Source of the DNA: Dyella flava | GTDB taxonomy: Bacteria > Pseudomonadota > Gammaproteobacteria > Xanthomonadales > Rhodanobacteraceae | Direction: 5' to 3' | Assembly: GCF_016904955.1 (NCBI RefSeq) | Contig: NZ_JADIKE010000032.1 | Span: 1-64,000 of the forward strand | DNA: 64,000 nt | Shown here: in pieces, positions 7,704-17,517 of the stretch | Numbering within the stretch: position 1 is the stretch's first letter | How the letters are laid out: the number at the start of each line of letters is the position of its first letter | Translations under genes and position numbers: made by a program | Notes under the pieces: generated by a model | The model's database searches: none | What the model was told of the DNA's origin: nothing | The model's input: the letters and a program-made list of their open reading frames with translations, nothing else

Positions 7704-8279
7704 ATGCGTTTGCGAGCACTGTCCCTTTTACTTCTACTGCCCATCACCGCGGCCGGGGCGCAGGGCGATATTCATCGCTGCGTGGGGGCAGATGGCCAGA
7801 CGGTGTTTACCGATCGCATTTGTTCCGATGTGAACGCCCAGCCGGCGCTGCCGCCGGCCTCGGCGTCGACCGCTTCTGCGCCTGTCTTGGAAGGAACGGT
7901 CAAGTCGCCGCCAGCAGTGCTTTGCGCCGCGGATATGAAGCACCTCAAGCAAGCCGTGGTCGATGCCTTTGCCGCCCATAATCCCAACCGCCTGGCCGGA
8001 TTGATGTTGTGGAACGGAGCAGGGCAACAGACCGTGGTGGCCAATATCCGTGCCTTTGCCCAGCTGATGGCCCGCCCGCTGGTCGATGTGGATACCGATG
8101 CCGATGCGTCAACTTATGACGATGAGGACGGTGACGCTTCCCACGCCGCGTCCAATGCGCCTGCGCATGGAGCGCTGGTGGTGCAAACCGAATCCGACGA
8201 CGGTAGTGGCGAAAACGAGCAAGTCCGTTTCGACGTCATCCGGCACGCCGGTTGTCTTTGGCTGCGCCCGCAAGGTTAA
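7704..8279 (+). CDS. DUF4124 domain-containing exported protein
   Basis: 191-aa protein with a signal peptide (about residues 1-19, cleavage near AGAQG) followed by a short DUF4124 motif, IHRCVGADGQTVFTDRIC, a domain common in Xanthomonadales periplasmic proteins. The middle is Ala/Pro rich and a later stretch is acidic (DVDTDADASTYDDEDGD). Function is unknown. It starts 31 bp after metF; no functional link is evident. Confidence 0.75.
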   Translation: MRLRALSLLLLLPITAAGAQGDIHRCVGADGQTVFTDRICSDVNAQPALPPASASTASAPVLEGTVKSPPAVLCAADMKHLKQAVVDAFAAHNPNRLAGLMLWNGAGQQTVVANIRAFAQLMARPLVDVDTDADASTYDDEDGDASHAASNAPAHGALVVQTESDDGSGENEQVRFDVIRHAGCLWLRPQG

Positions 8280-8449
8280 GTGCCATTAGCGAGACGACGG
8301 CGTGGCCATAGGGCGAAGGTCATCGGCTCGCCTCGAATGCCCAAGATTTCCCTTGCGCCGTCCCGGCCGCTCGTCACGCTCCATCTGTGGCGTAACGGGC
8401 GCTCAAACCCCTCTGCGGTATCATAAGGAGTCCCCAACGGAGAATTCCC

Positions 8450-9367
8450 ATGGCTCAGCAGTACCCCGAATGGATCTGGCAGAACGGCGAAATCAAGCCG
8501 TGGAAGGAAGCCACCGCACACGTAATGTCGCATGCGCTGCATTACGGCTCATCCGTTTTCGAGGGTATACGCAGCTATGTCACGCCTGAAGGCGCGGCGA
8601 TTTTCCGCCTGACTGATCACCTCAAGCGGCTGTATCACTCGGCCAAGATCTACGACATGGTGTTGCCCTATTCGCAGGACGAACTGGCCACCGCATGTCG
8701 CGAAGTGATCCGCAAGAATGGTTTCAATGCTGCTTACCTGCGTCCGGTGGCTTATCGCGGCCTGGGCGGTTTCGGCCTTTCTGCGGAAACGCCGATCGAC
8801 GTCGCCGTGGCGAGCTGGCCGATGGGGCCGTATCTTGGGCCGGAGGCTCTGGAAGTCGGCATCACGGCTTGCGTGTCGAGCTGGCAGCGCTTCGCGCCGA
8901 ACACCATTCCGGCCGGCGCAAAGGCCGGTGGCAACTACCTCTCCGGTCAGTTGATTGCACGCGAAGCGCGCCGTCTTGGCTTTGGCGAAGGCATTGCTCT
9001 GGCGGCGAACGGTCTGCTTAGCGAAGGCGCCGGCGAAAACCTGTTCCTGGTGTTTGATGGTGTGTTGCACACCACGCCGGCCAGCGCATCGATTCTCAGT
9101 GGCATCACACGCGACACGCTGCGGGTGCTCGCACGCGAAGATGGCATCGAAGTCATTGAACGCGACATCCCGCGTGAATATCTCTATCTCGCCGATGAAA
9201 TCCTGATGTGCGGCACGGCTGCCGAGATCACGCCGATCCGCGAAGTCGACGGCAAGCAGATCGGTAGCGGCAAGGCCGGACGTGTCACGCGTCGTCTGCA
9301 GGAGCTCTACTTCGGATTGTTCAACGGCAAGACCCAGGACAAGTGGGGCTGGCTGGAACCGGTGTGA
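8450..9367 (+). CDS. ilvE: Branched-chain amino acid aminotransferase
   Basis: 305-aa fold-type IV PLP transaminase for the last step of Val, Leu and Ile synthesis. Seen: ALHYGSSVFEGIRSY at the N-terminus, PLP lysine in GAKAGGNYL, and LLSEGAGENLFLV followed by SGITRDTLR. Length equals E. coli IlvE. GGAG sits about nine bases before the ATG. It stands alone between the DUF4124 gene and the bidirectional terminator shared with ahcY. Confidence 0.95.
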   Translation: MAQQYPEWIWQNGEIKPWKEATAHVMSHALHYGSSVFEGIRSYVTPEGAAIFRLTDHLKRLYHSAKIYDMVLPYSQDELATACREVIRKNGFNAAYLRPVAYRGLGGFGLSAETPIDVAVASWPMGPYLGPEALEVGITACVSSWQRFAPNTIPAGAKAGGNYLSGQLIAREARRLGFGEGIALAANGLLSEGAGENLFLVFDGVLHTTPASASILSGITRDTLRVLAREDGIEVIERDIPREYLYLADEILMCGTAAEITPIREVDGKQIGSGKAGRVTRRLQELYFGLFNGKTQDKWGWLEPV

Positions 9368-9474
9368 AACAAACAGGAGTGAGTGGAGAGGAGTGAGGAT
9401 TAAGAGAGGGTGTGTGCGAGCGGGTCGCTTTCTCTCTCTTCTTCGGTTCTCTTGCTCCTTGTATGCGAGGCAAG

Positions 9475-9503
9475 AAAAAAGGCGCGAATTTCGCGCCTTT
9501 TTT
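9475..9503. terminator. Bidirectional intrinsic terminator between ilvE and ahcY
   Basis: A6-GGCGCGAA (9475-9488) pairs with TTCGCGCC-T6 (9490-9503). The stem is flanked by an A-run on one side and a T-run on the other, so it terminates both converging genes. Confidence 0.9.
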
Positions 9504-9521
9504 CGTTGCGTGCAACGCGGA

Positions 9522-10955
<1,434 letters not shown>

Positions 10956-11006
10956 TCGGGATGTCTCCGAGTCTCATGGGGAAAATCCGGTCGTGATGAC
11001 CAGATC

Positions 11007-11025
11007 GACGCGAGAACTTCGCGTC
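11007..11025 (-). promoter_or_regulatory. Hairpin between SAH riboswitch and ahcY start
   Basis: On the minus strand GACGCGA / TCGCGTC forms a perfect 7-bp stem with a 5-nt loop immediately after the SAH aptamer. It has no U-run. It may be part of the expression platform; the ahcY ribosome site GGAG lies about 45 nt further on. Confidence 0.45.
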
Positions 11026-11026
11026 A

Positions 11027-11096
11027 TGAGCGCCGTTGCAGTCGAAGCATCCACCGAGCCTGGCCGTGATCATGGCACGGTCGCAGCGCCCCTCGG
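11027..11096 (-). ncRNA. SAH riboswitch (ahcY leader)
   Basis: The minus-strand leader of ahcY has the SAH aptamer core in the right order: CCGAGGGGCGCTGCGAC, a variable hairpin arm, CCAGGCTCGG (pairing with CCGAG), then CAACGGCGCTCA, which pairs back to GGGGCGCT as the pseudoknot. SAH riboswitches upstream of ahcY are known from beta- and gammaproteobacteria and turn expression on when SAH accumulates. Confidence 0.92.
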
Positions 11097-11108
11097 CGAA
11101 GACGCCCA

Positions 11109-11114
11109 TTCTAG
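11109..11114 (-). promoter_or_regulatory. ahcY: Probable -10 element of the ahcY promoter
   Basis: TAGAAT on the minus strand would start transcription near 11102, a few bases before the SAH aptamer. No good -35 hexamer is visible at 16-18 bp. Confidence 0.5.
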
Positions 11115-11198
11115 CCTCAGAGCAGTGCTTATGACGACTTGGAAAGGGCGAAACCTTATAAATTGGTTAGTCTACGAAGCTCATCAAATGGAGGCCCC

Positions 11199-13919
11199 AT
11201 GGAAGCCAGTCGCGACCCTGAATTCCTGCCCCACGACGGCCCGCTGCGCGAGGACGTACACCGCCTTGGCGCCATGGTGGGCCGCATGCTGGCCGAGCAG
11301 GGGGGCGATGGCTTCTATCAGCGCGTCGAGCAGGTGCGCACAGCCTCTATCCGCCGCCGCCGCGAGGGGCAGGCAGTAGATGATCTGGCCGATTCACTCG
11401 CTGGACTGGATGCCGAGGCGGCAGAAGCGCTGGCCCGCGCCTTCGCCACCTACTTCCAGGCGGTGAACACCGCCGAGCGCGTGCATCGCATCCGCCGCCG
11501 GCGCGATTACCAGCGCGAAGGCGACAAGCCGCAGCCGGAATCGCTGCTCGATGCGCTGCAGCGCCTGAAAGAGCAGGGTGTGAGCGCCGACGAACTGCTT
11601 CAGTGGCTGTACAAGCTCAAGGTGGAGCCGGTATTCACAGCCCATCCCACCGAAGCGATGCGCCGCTCCCTGCTCGAAAAGGAACAGGCCATCGTGCGCG
11701 CGCTGGTCGACAACTTTGATCCCACGCGCACACCACAGGAACGCAAGGAAGACGACGACCGCATCTTCATGGCCCTGTCCGCCGGTTGGCAGACGGCCGA
11801 AGCGTCGCCCATCCGTCCCAGTGTGCAGGACGAGCATCATCACGTCGGTTTCTATCTGGCCAATCCGATCTATCGCATCGTGCCGGCGCTTTATGAAGCG
11901 CTGGCCGATGCCCTGCAGGCCGTCTACGGCGTAGCGGTACCGCTACCACGCTTGCTCAGTTTCGCCACGTGGGTCGGTGGCGATATGGACGGCAATCCCA
12001 ATGTAGGTGCCGAGACCATTGCCAGCAGCCTGGCGACGCAACGCGCGAATGTGCTTGAGCATTACATCGCCGATGTTGAAGGGCTCGCGCGCCTGTTGAG
12101 TCAGACCGACGATCGCATCGACTTCGACCCGGCCTTGTTGCAACGCCTTGAGCTGTACCGCGAACAATTTCCGCGTGCTGCCGCGACGATTCGCCCGCGT
12201 CACACCGATATGCCCTATCGCTGTCTGCTGGCCTTGATGAGCGCGCGCCTGGACGCCACGCTGGAAGAGGGGCATGCCGAAGGTTATGCATCCGCCGACG
12301 AATTGCTCGACGACTTGCTGTTGATCGTGCACGGCCTGATCGATCATCGGGGCCTTAATGCCGGTGCTTACGCCGTGCGTCGCCTGATTTGGCGTGTGCG
12401 TACCTTTGGTTTTCATCTGGCGCGACTGGATGTACGACAGGATTCGCGCGTGCATGACGACGCGTTGGGCGCTTTGCTCCACGACGAAACCTGGACACAA
12501 CGCCAACCTGCCGAGCGCGTTGTCACACTGCGGCCTTATGCCAGTGGCGAGAAAACCCTGCAAAGGGTCGACGATGCGCAGGCAGAGTCCTTGCGCGCGG
12601 TATTTGCAACGCTGCAGGAATCCCATGCGCGCTATGGCAAGGACGCCATTGGCCTGTACATCATCAGCATGGCGCGTTCTGCTGCTGACGTATTGGCGGT
12701 GCTGGCGCTGGCCAGGCACGGCGGTTTTGTCGCTATGGATGGCAAGGGCGGCGGCTCTGTTCCACTGGATATCGCGCCGCTGTTCGAAACGGTCGATGAT
12801 CTCAAGAATGCGCCCGACACGCTGCGCGCCTTGCTGGACGATCCGGTATATCGCGCTCATCTGCGTGCGCGCGATGATCGCCAGTGGGTCATGCTGGGCT
12901 ATTCGGATAGCGGCAAGGATGGCGGCACGCTCGCCTCGCGCTGGGGTTTGCAGCGAGCACAGGTTGAATTGCTTGACGTGGCGCAGCAAGCCGGCATTCG
13001 TCTGGCCTTTTTCCATGGCCGTGGTGGGTCGGCCAGCCGTGGTGGCGCGCGCATTCTGCCGGCGTTGATGTCATCACCGCGCGGATCGGTCGCTGGTGTG
13101 CTGCGTGTAACCGAGCAGGGCGAAGTCATCCATCGCAAATACGGTATTCGTGCCTTGGCGCTGCGTAATCTCGAGCAGACGGTGAGCGCCGTGTTGCGCT
13201 CCAGTCTGCGCCCGCGTGAGGATGAGCCGCGCGAAGGGGATTGGCGTGAACATATGAACACGCTCGCCGCGGATAGCCGCCGCGCTTACCGCGAACTGGT
13301 CGATCGTGAGGGCTTCGTCGATTATTTTCGTACTGCCACACCCATCGATGTGATTGAGCAAATGGCGCTGGGCTCACGCCCGTCACGCCGGCGCAGCATG
13401 CGTGGCGTGGAAGATCTGCGTGCCATCCCGTGGGTATTTGCCTGGACCCAGTGCCGTTCCATCATTACGGGTTGGTACGGTTTGGGAACGGCACTCGAAC
13501 ACGCCGTCGCCAGACATGGCGAAGCGGTTCTGGTCGAGATGGCGCGCGATTGGTCGTTCTTCGCCAACCTGCTGGACGACGTGGAGATGGTGCTGGCCAA
13601 GTGCGATCTCGGCATCGCCGAGGCCTTTTCGAAATTGTCCGGCCCGCTGCACGGCACGTTTTTCCGCATGGTTAGCGAGGAATTCGAGCGCACCCGGCAC
13701 TGGTTGCTGCGCTTGAAAGATAGCCAGGAACTGTTGCGTGACGATCCACGCTTGTCCCTGTCGATCCGGCTGCGCAATCCGTACGTGGATCCCATGAGCC
13801 TGCTGCAGGTGGACTTGTTGCGACGCTGGCGTGCGACTGATCGCAGCGACGATCAACTGCTACGCGCGCTGGTGGCGTGCGTCAACGGCGTGGCACAAGG
13901 TTTGCAGAATACAGGCTGA
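11199..13919 (+). CDS. ppc: Phosphoenolpyruvate carboxylase
   Basis: 906-aa enzyme that carboxylates PEP to oxaloacetate to refill the TCA cycle. Seen: the catalytic His motif [13 protein letters not shown] (H about 149), [10 protein letters not shown], the [11 protein letters not shown] segment, [13 protein letters not shown] (mobile catalytic loop) and the C-terminal RNTG-like end QNTG. Length is typical (880-930). The start was set at ATG 11199, preceded by GGAGG; the open frame extends 20 codons upstream without a ribosome site. It is transcribed divergently from ahcY. Confidence 0.95.
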   Translation: MEASRDPEFLPHDGPLREDVHRLGAMVGRMLAEQGGDGFYQRVEQVRTASIRRRREGQAVDDLADSLAGLDAEAAEALARAFATYFQAVNTAERVHRIRRRRDYQREGDKPQPESLLDALQRLKEQGVSADELLQWLYKLKVEPVFTAHPTEAMRRSLLEKEQAIVRALVDNFDPTRTPQERKEDDDRIFMALSAGWQTAEASPIRPSVQDEHHHVGFYLANPIYRIVPALYEALADALQAVYGVAVPLPRLLSFATWVGGDMDGNPNVGAETIASSLATQRANVLEHYIADVEGLARLLSQTDDRIDFDPALLQRLELYREQFPRAAATIRPRHTDMPYRCLLALMSARLDATLEEGHAEGYASADELLDDLLLIVHGLIDHRGLNAGAYAVRRLIWRVRTFGFHLARLDVRQDSRVHDDALGALLHDETWTQRQPAERVVTLRPYASGEKTLQRVDDAQAESLRAVFATLQESHARYGKDAIGLYIISMARSAADVLAVLALARHGGFVAMDGKGGGSVPLDIAPLFETVDDLKNAPDTLRALLDDPVYRAHLRARDDRQWVMLGYSDSGKDGGTLASRWGLQRAQVELLDVAQQAGIRLAFFHGRGGSASRGGARILPALMSSPRGSVAGVLRVTEQGEVIHRKYGIRALALRNLEQTVSAVLRSSLRPREDEPREGDWREHMNTLAADSRRAYRELVDREGFVDYFRTATPIDVIEQMALGSRPSRRRSMRGVEDLRAIPWVFAWTQCRSIITGWYGLGTALEHAVARHGEAVLVEMARDWSFFANLLDDVEMVLAKCDLGIAEAFSKLSGPLHGTFFRMVSEEFERTRHWLLRLKDSQELLRDDPRLSLSIRLRNPYVDPMSLLQVDLLRRWRATDRSDDQLLRALVACVNGVAQGLQNTG

Positions 13920-13994
13920 AATCCGGGGGCGGCGGCTTGCCTGGATTCTGGCGGAGCCGCTAGGCTGCGGGAAATAGCAAAGGAATCAGCGACC

Positions 13995-14618
13995 ATGGAC
14001 CAGCCCCAGCCACCCCGTCTCGGCCCGCTGCCGATCCTGATCTTCGGCTCGCGCTGGTTGCAATTGCCGCTATACGTCGGCTTGATCGTGGCGCAATGCG
14101 TTTACGTGTACCTGTTCGCCAAAGAGCTGTGGCATCTGATCCATGAAGCGCCGACGCTGGGCGAGCAGGAGATCATGCTGATCGTGCTTGGCCTGATCGA
14201 TGTGGTGATGATCTCCAACTTGCTGATCATGGTGATCGTGGGTGGCTACGAAACCTTCGTATCGAGGCTCGGGCTGGAGAATCATCCGGATCAGCCGGAA
14301 TGGCTGTCGCATGTGAATGCGTCAGTGTTGAAGGTGAAGCTGGCGATGGCGATCATCGGCATCTCTTCCATTCATCTGCTCAAGACATTTATCGCGGCCG
14401 GTGCATTGCAAGGCTTGCCGTTCTGTTCGCCGGATATGCTGGCGACCATAGCCCAGAATGATGGCAGCGGCGCCATGCTCAAATGCGCCACGCTGACGCC
14501 GACCGGCGTGATGTGGCAGACCATCATCCACGTGGTGTTTATTCTTTCGGCGATCGGCATCGCCTGGACGGATCGCCTGATGCATGCGCATGTCGAAAGT
14601 GCGGAGCGCGCGCATTGA
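13995..14618 (+). CDS. UPF0114 (YqhA-like) family membrane protein
   Basis: 207-aa inner-membrane protein with about four hydrophobic segments: LYVGLIVAQCVYVYLFA, IMLIVLGLIDVVMISNLLIMVIV, KLAMAIIGISSIHLLKTFI and TIIHVVFILSAIGIAW. The GGYETFVSRL motif between TM2 and TM3 is characteristic of the UPF0114/TIGR00645 family, whose function is unknown. AAAGGA precedes the ATG. It is a single gene after ppc. Confidence 0.85.
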   Translation: MDQPQPPRLGPLPILIFGSRWLQLPLYVGLIVAQCVYVYLFAKELWHLIHEAPTLGEQEIMLIVLGLIDVVMISNLLIMVIVGGYETFVSRLGLENHPDQPEWLSHVNASVLKVKLAMAIIGISSIHLLKTFIAAGALQGLPFCSPDMLATIAQNDGSGAMLKCATLTPTGVMWQTIIHVVFILSAIGIAWTDRLMHAHVESAERAH

Positions 14619-15038
14619 ATGTTCGCTGTTCGCGAACTGTCCTTTGATGGCGTTTCTTGTGCCGCCGCGTGCCAGGCGGCTGCGCGGCTTACCGAGCGCT
14701 CATGGAATTGCAACGCGATAGACGGATGCATTCAACGCGGGCGCATTCGTTCGCTTGGCCTCGGTAAGCAGATCGAGCGTTGTTAGCGCGAAAGTGCGCG
14801 CCACAGGCTGGGCGGTAGCAAAGGCTCTTCGGTTCGGCCACCGCCATGACGCTTTCCACTCGGCACCGTTGAGTAGGGCTCTTCGCTATTTTGTGTAGGC
14901 CTCTTCTGAAACGGCTCTTTTTGTGAGAGGGCCGATGAATATCGCGGCGTCATTGTGGATGAATTGGCGGCCAAGAATGGCCAGTATGCGGCGTTGACGC
15001 ACCTCGGCCATCCGGCAACCACGAGGGAGAGCGTGAGC
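14619..15038. other. Intergenic gap before the T6SS island
   Basis: 420 bp without a convincing gene. The vgrG reading frame stays open upstream to a stop near 14907, so an N-terminal extension of vgrG from GTG/ATG-like codons (for example 14955) is formally possible, but only ATG 15039 has a ribosome site. Short CTCTTC-containing stretches recur at about 14822, 14878 and 14901. I see no tRNA, terminator with a T-run or insertion-sequence end here. Confidence 0.5.
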
Positions 15039-17516
15039 ATGGCCGATAGCGCCGCCAGTACGACGTCAATTCCGGACCGGCTTGTCACCGGAAAGCAGTG
15101 TTACTTCGTCAAAGTCATGGGCAAGGCCAGGAACGACGCATCTTCCGTCGTGTCTTTCGAAGCGGTCGAGCGGATGGGCGAGCCCTATTGCATCACCGTT
15201 GAAGTCACCCATCCGGTCGAGCTGGAACGCGCCAACTATCTTGGCAAAGACGCTACCTTCAGCATGCAGCCACGCGATGGCGAGCCACGTGTGTTCAGCG
15301 GCTGCCTCACCCAGTTCAGCAACATCAAAAAAACCAAGGACGGGCACCACTACCGGTTTGTGATCGAGCCGCACGTCGCACGCCTGCGGCTTACCCGCAA
15401 CAGCCGCGTGTTCCGGCAGAAAACCGCGCCGGAGATCATCGAGGCGATCCTGCGCCACCACGGTTTCAAGGCGTATCAGTTCGTCTTCAAGCTGCGCCGC
15501 GAGTATCCGCGGCATCGGTTTCGCCTGCAGTACCAGATCGACGACTGGTCGTATATCCGCGTGCTGATGGAGCAGGAAGGCCTTTACGGCTACACCGTGG
15601 CGGGCGAACACGGCGATGAGCTGGTTTTTGCCGATGACATCGATCACTACCTGGTCAAGCCCGGCATCATCGTGCCGTACCGCGAGAACTCGGGGCTGTC
15701 CACCGGCGACGTGGCCGTGCTGTCACTGCAAATGCATACGCGTACCGTGCCGCAATCCTTCCTGGTCGCCGACTACAATCCTGACACCGCACCGGTGCGT
15801 TCCAAGGCCGAGGCCAATGTCGCGCGCCAGGACACCACGACCTACGGCCAGTCCTACGTCTACGGCACCGGTCATGGGGATCAGGCGCAAGCCACCTGGG
15901 AAGCGCAGCTGCGGCATGAGGCGGCCATTGCCTGGCAAATCCAGTACGCCGGTGAAAGCACCGATCCGACCCTGCAGCCCGCGAGGGTGCTGCGCATGGA
16001 TCTGGCGCTGCCGGATGCGCCGTACGGACAGCTGATGGTCGAAGTCGTGCACAGCGGTGCGCGCGATCGCGACTATCGCAACACCTACAAGGCCATTCCG
16101 TCCGACCGCCGTTTCCGCCTGCCGTTGCGTGAAGACCAGTGGCCCAAGATCGCCGGCAGCCTGACCGCCTGGGTCACCTCACCCGGCCAGTACAAATACG
16201 CCTACCTGACCAAGGAAGGCCATTACGTGGTGCGCTTGATGCTGGACTTCGCCGAATGGAACCCCGGCGGCGAATGCGTGCCGCTGCGACTGGCCAAGCC
16301 GTTTGCCGGCAAGTGGCAAACCGGCTTTCACATGCCCGCGCTGGACGGCGACGAGGCCATCATTGAATTTCATAACGGCAATCCAAACGCGCCCTACATC
16401 GCCGGATTCCATCACAACAGCCAGCACCCCGACCCGATCAACTCTCAGAACCGTTGGCTCTCGCGCAATGTCATCCGTACCCAAAGCAACAACAAGCTGC
16501 GCATGGAAGACTGGGAAGGGCAGGAGGGCGTCAAGCTTTCCACCGATCACTCGGGTAAAAGCCAGCTAAACCTCGGCTATCTGGTCGACAGCAAGCGCCA
16601 GCATCGCGGCAGCGGCCTGGAATTGCGTACCGACGCACAAGGCGCTGTGCGCGCGGGCGGTGGCGTGCTGGTATCGGCCGACAAGCAGGAGCGCGCCAGC
16701 GGCAAGCACACCGACATGACCGCCGCGCTCGACCAGATGGCGATGACGCTGGCGCTGGTCCAGAATCTGGCCGATGCCGCCCGGCTTGCCCACGCGGAAG
16801 TCGCCGACCTCAAAGCCGAAAACCAATGGCTGAAAGACAGTGTCGGGCATCTGAACCAGGCCGTCATCGCCCTGTCCGCACCCCACGGGATAGCCGCCGT
16901 CACACCTGATCGCGTGTCCGTGGCGGCCGGCAAGGACATGAACCTCTCCACGCGCGGCGGCTTCAACCTGAGTGCGATGAAAAGCATCGCGGTGGCCGCG
17001 GCCGATACGCTATCGCTGTTCGCGCACAAGCTGGGCATCAAGCTTCTTGCCGCACGCGGCAAGGTGCAGATACAGGCGCAGTCCGATGCGATGGAACTGA
17101 TCGCCGACCAGAACATGCAGCTGACCAGCGCCAACGGCACGCTCACCGCCAACGCCGCCAACGGCGTGGTGATTCAGGGCGGCGGCAGTGCCTACATCAA
17201 GGTGCACGGCGACGACATCGAGCTGGGCGGCAACGGCAACCTCATCCTCAAGCTGGTCGAAGTGCAGAAATCCGGCCCCGCCGCGATGACCCTGCCGCAA
17301 CCGAGATTCCCGCAGATCGATAGCCATCATGACGAAAAATTCATTCTCAGCGACCAGTTGACCGGCCACCCGCTCGCCCAGCGCCCTTATCGCATCCAGT
17401 TGCACAACGGGCAGATCGTGGAAGGGGAGACCAACGACAAGGGCGAAACCTCGCTGAGCAAGAGCGATGTGGCGCAGGGACTCACCCTGACGTTGCCCAA
17501 GCGCAAGGAGGCATGA
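15039..17516 (+). CDS. vgrG: Type VI secretion spike protein VgrG (TssI)
   Basis: 825-aa T6SS spike. The N-terminal ~480 residues have the gp27/gp5-like fold (phage tail-hub motifs such as RFRLQYQIDDWSYIRVLMEQEGLYGY and DGDEAIIEFHNGNP), followed by SQNRWLSRNVIRTQSNNKLRMED, then a DUF2345-type beta region with repetitive IAVAAADTLSL / VQIQAQSDAMEL strands, and a short ~60-residue C-terminal extension (HHDEKFILSDQLTGHPL onward) shaped like a prealbumin-type cargo-binding tail. ATG 15039 has GAGGGAGA about nine bases upstream. No other T6SS structural gene is in the window, so this is an orphan vgrG island that must use a core apparatus encoded elsewhere. The lipase gene follows after one base. 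Confidence 0.93.
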   Translation: MADSAASTTSIPDRLVTGKQCYFVKVMGKARNDASSVVSFEAVERMGEPYCITVEVTHPVELERANYLGKDATFSMQPRDGEPRVFSGCLTQFSNIKKTKDGHHYRFVIEPHVARLRLTRNSRVFRQKTAPEIIEAILRHHGFKAYQFVFKLRREYPRHRFRLQYQIDDWSYIRVLMEQEGLYGYTVAGEHGDELVFADDIDHYLVKPGIIVPYRENSGLSTGDVAVLSLQMHTRTVPQSFLVADYNPDTAPVRSKAEANVARQDTTTYGQSYVYGTGHGDQAQATWEAQLRHEAAIAWQIQYAGESTDPTLQPARVLRMDLALPDAPYGQLMVEVVHSGARDRDYRNTYKAIPSDRRFRLPLREDQWPKIAGSLTAWVTSPGQYKYAYLTKEGHYVVRLMLDFAEWNPGGECVPLRLAKPFAGKWQTGFHMPALDGDEAIIEFHNGNPNAPYIAGFHHNSQHPDPINSQNRWLSRNVIRTQSNNKLRMEDWEGQEGVKLSTDHSGKSQLNLGYLVDSKRQHRGSGLELRTDAQGAVRAGGGVLVSADKQERASGKHTDMTAALDQMAMTLALVQNLADAARLAHAEVADLKAENQWLKDSVGHLNQAVIALSAPHGIAAVTPDRVSVAAGKDMNLSTRGGFNLSAMKSIAVAAADTLSLFAHKLGIKLLAARGKVQIQAQSDAMELIADQNMQLTSANGTLTANAANGVVIQGGGSAYIKVHGDDIELGGNGNLILKLVEVQKSGPAAMTLPQPRFPQIDSHHDEKFILSDQLTGHPLAQRPYRIQLHNGQIVEGETNDKGETSLSKSDVAQGLTLTLPKRKEA

Positions 17517-17517
17517 C

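Noticed and set aside
14783..15088. 101-aa minus-strand frame before vgrG with a hydrophobic N-terminus
   Set aside because: The hydrophobic part lies antisense to the vgrG start and the rest is Ser/Pro/Arg-rich low complexity; no ribosome site.
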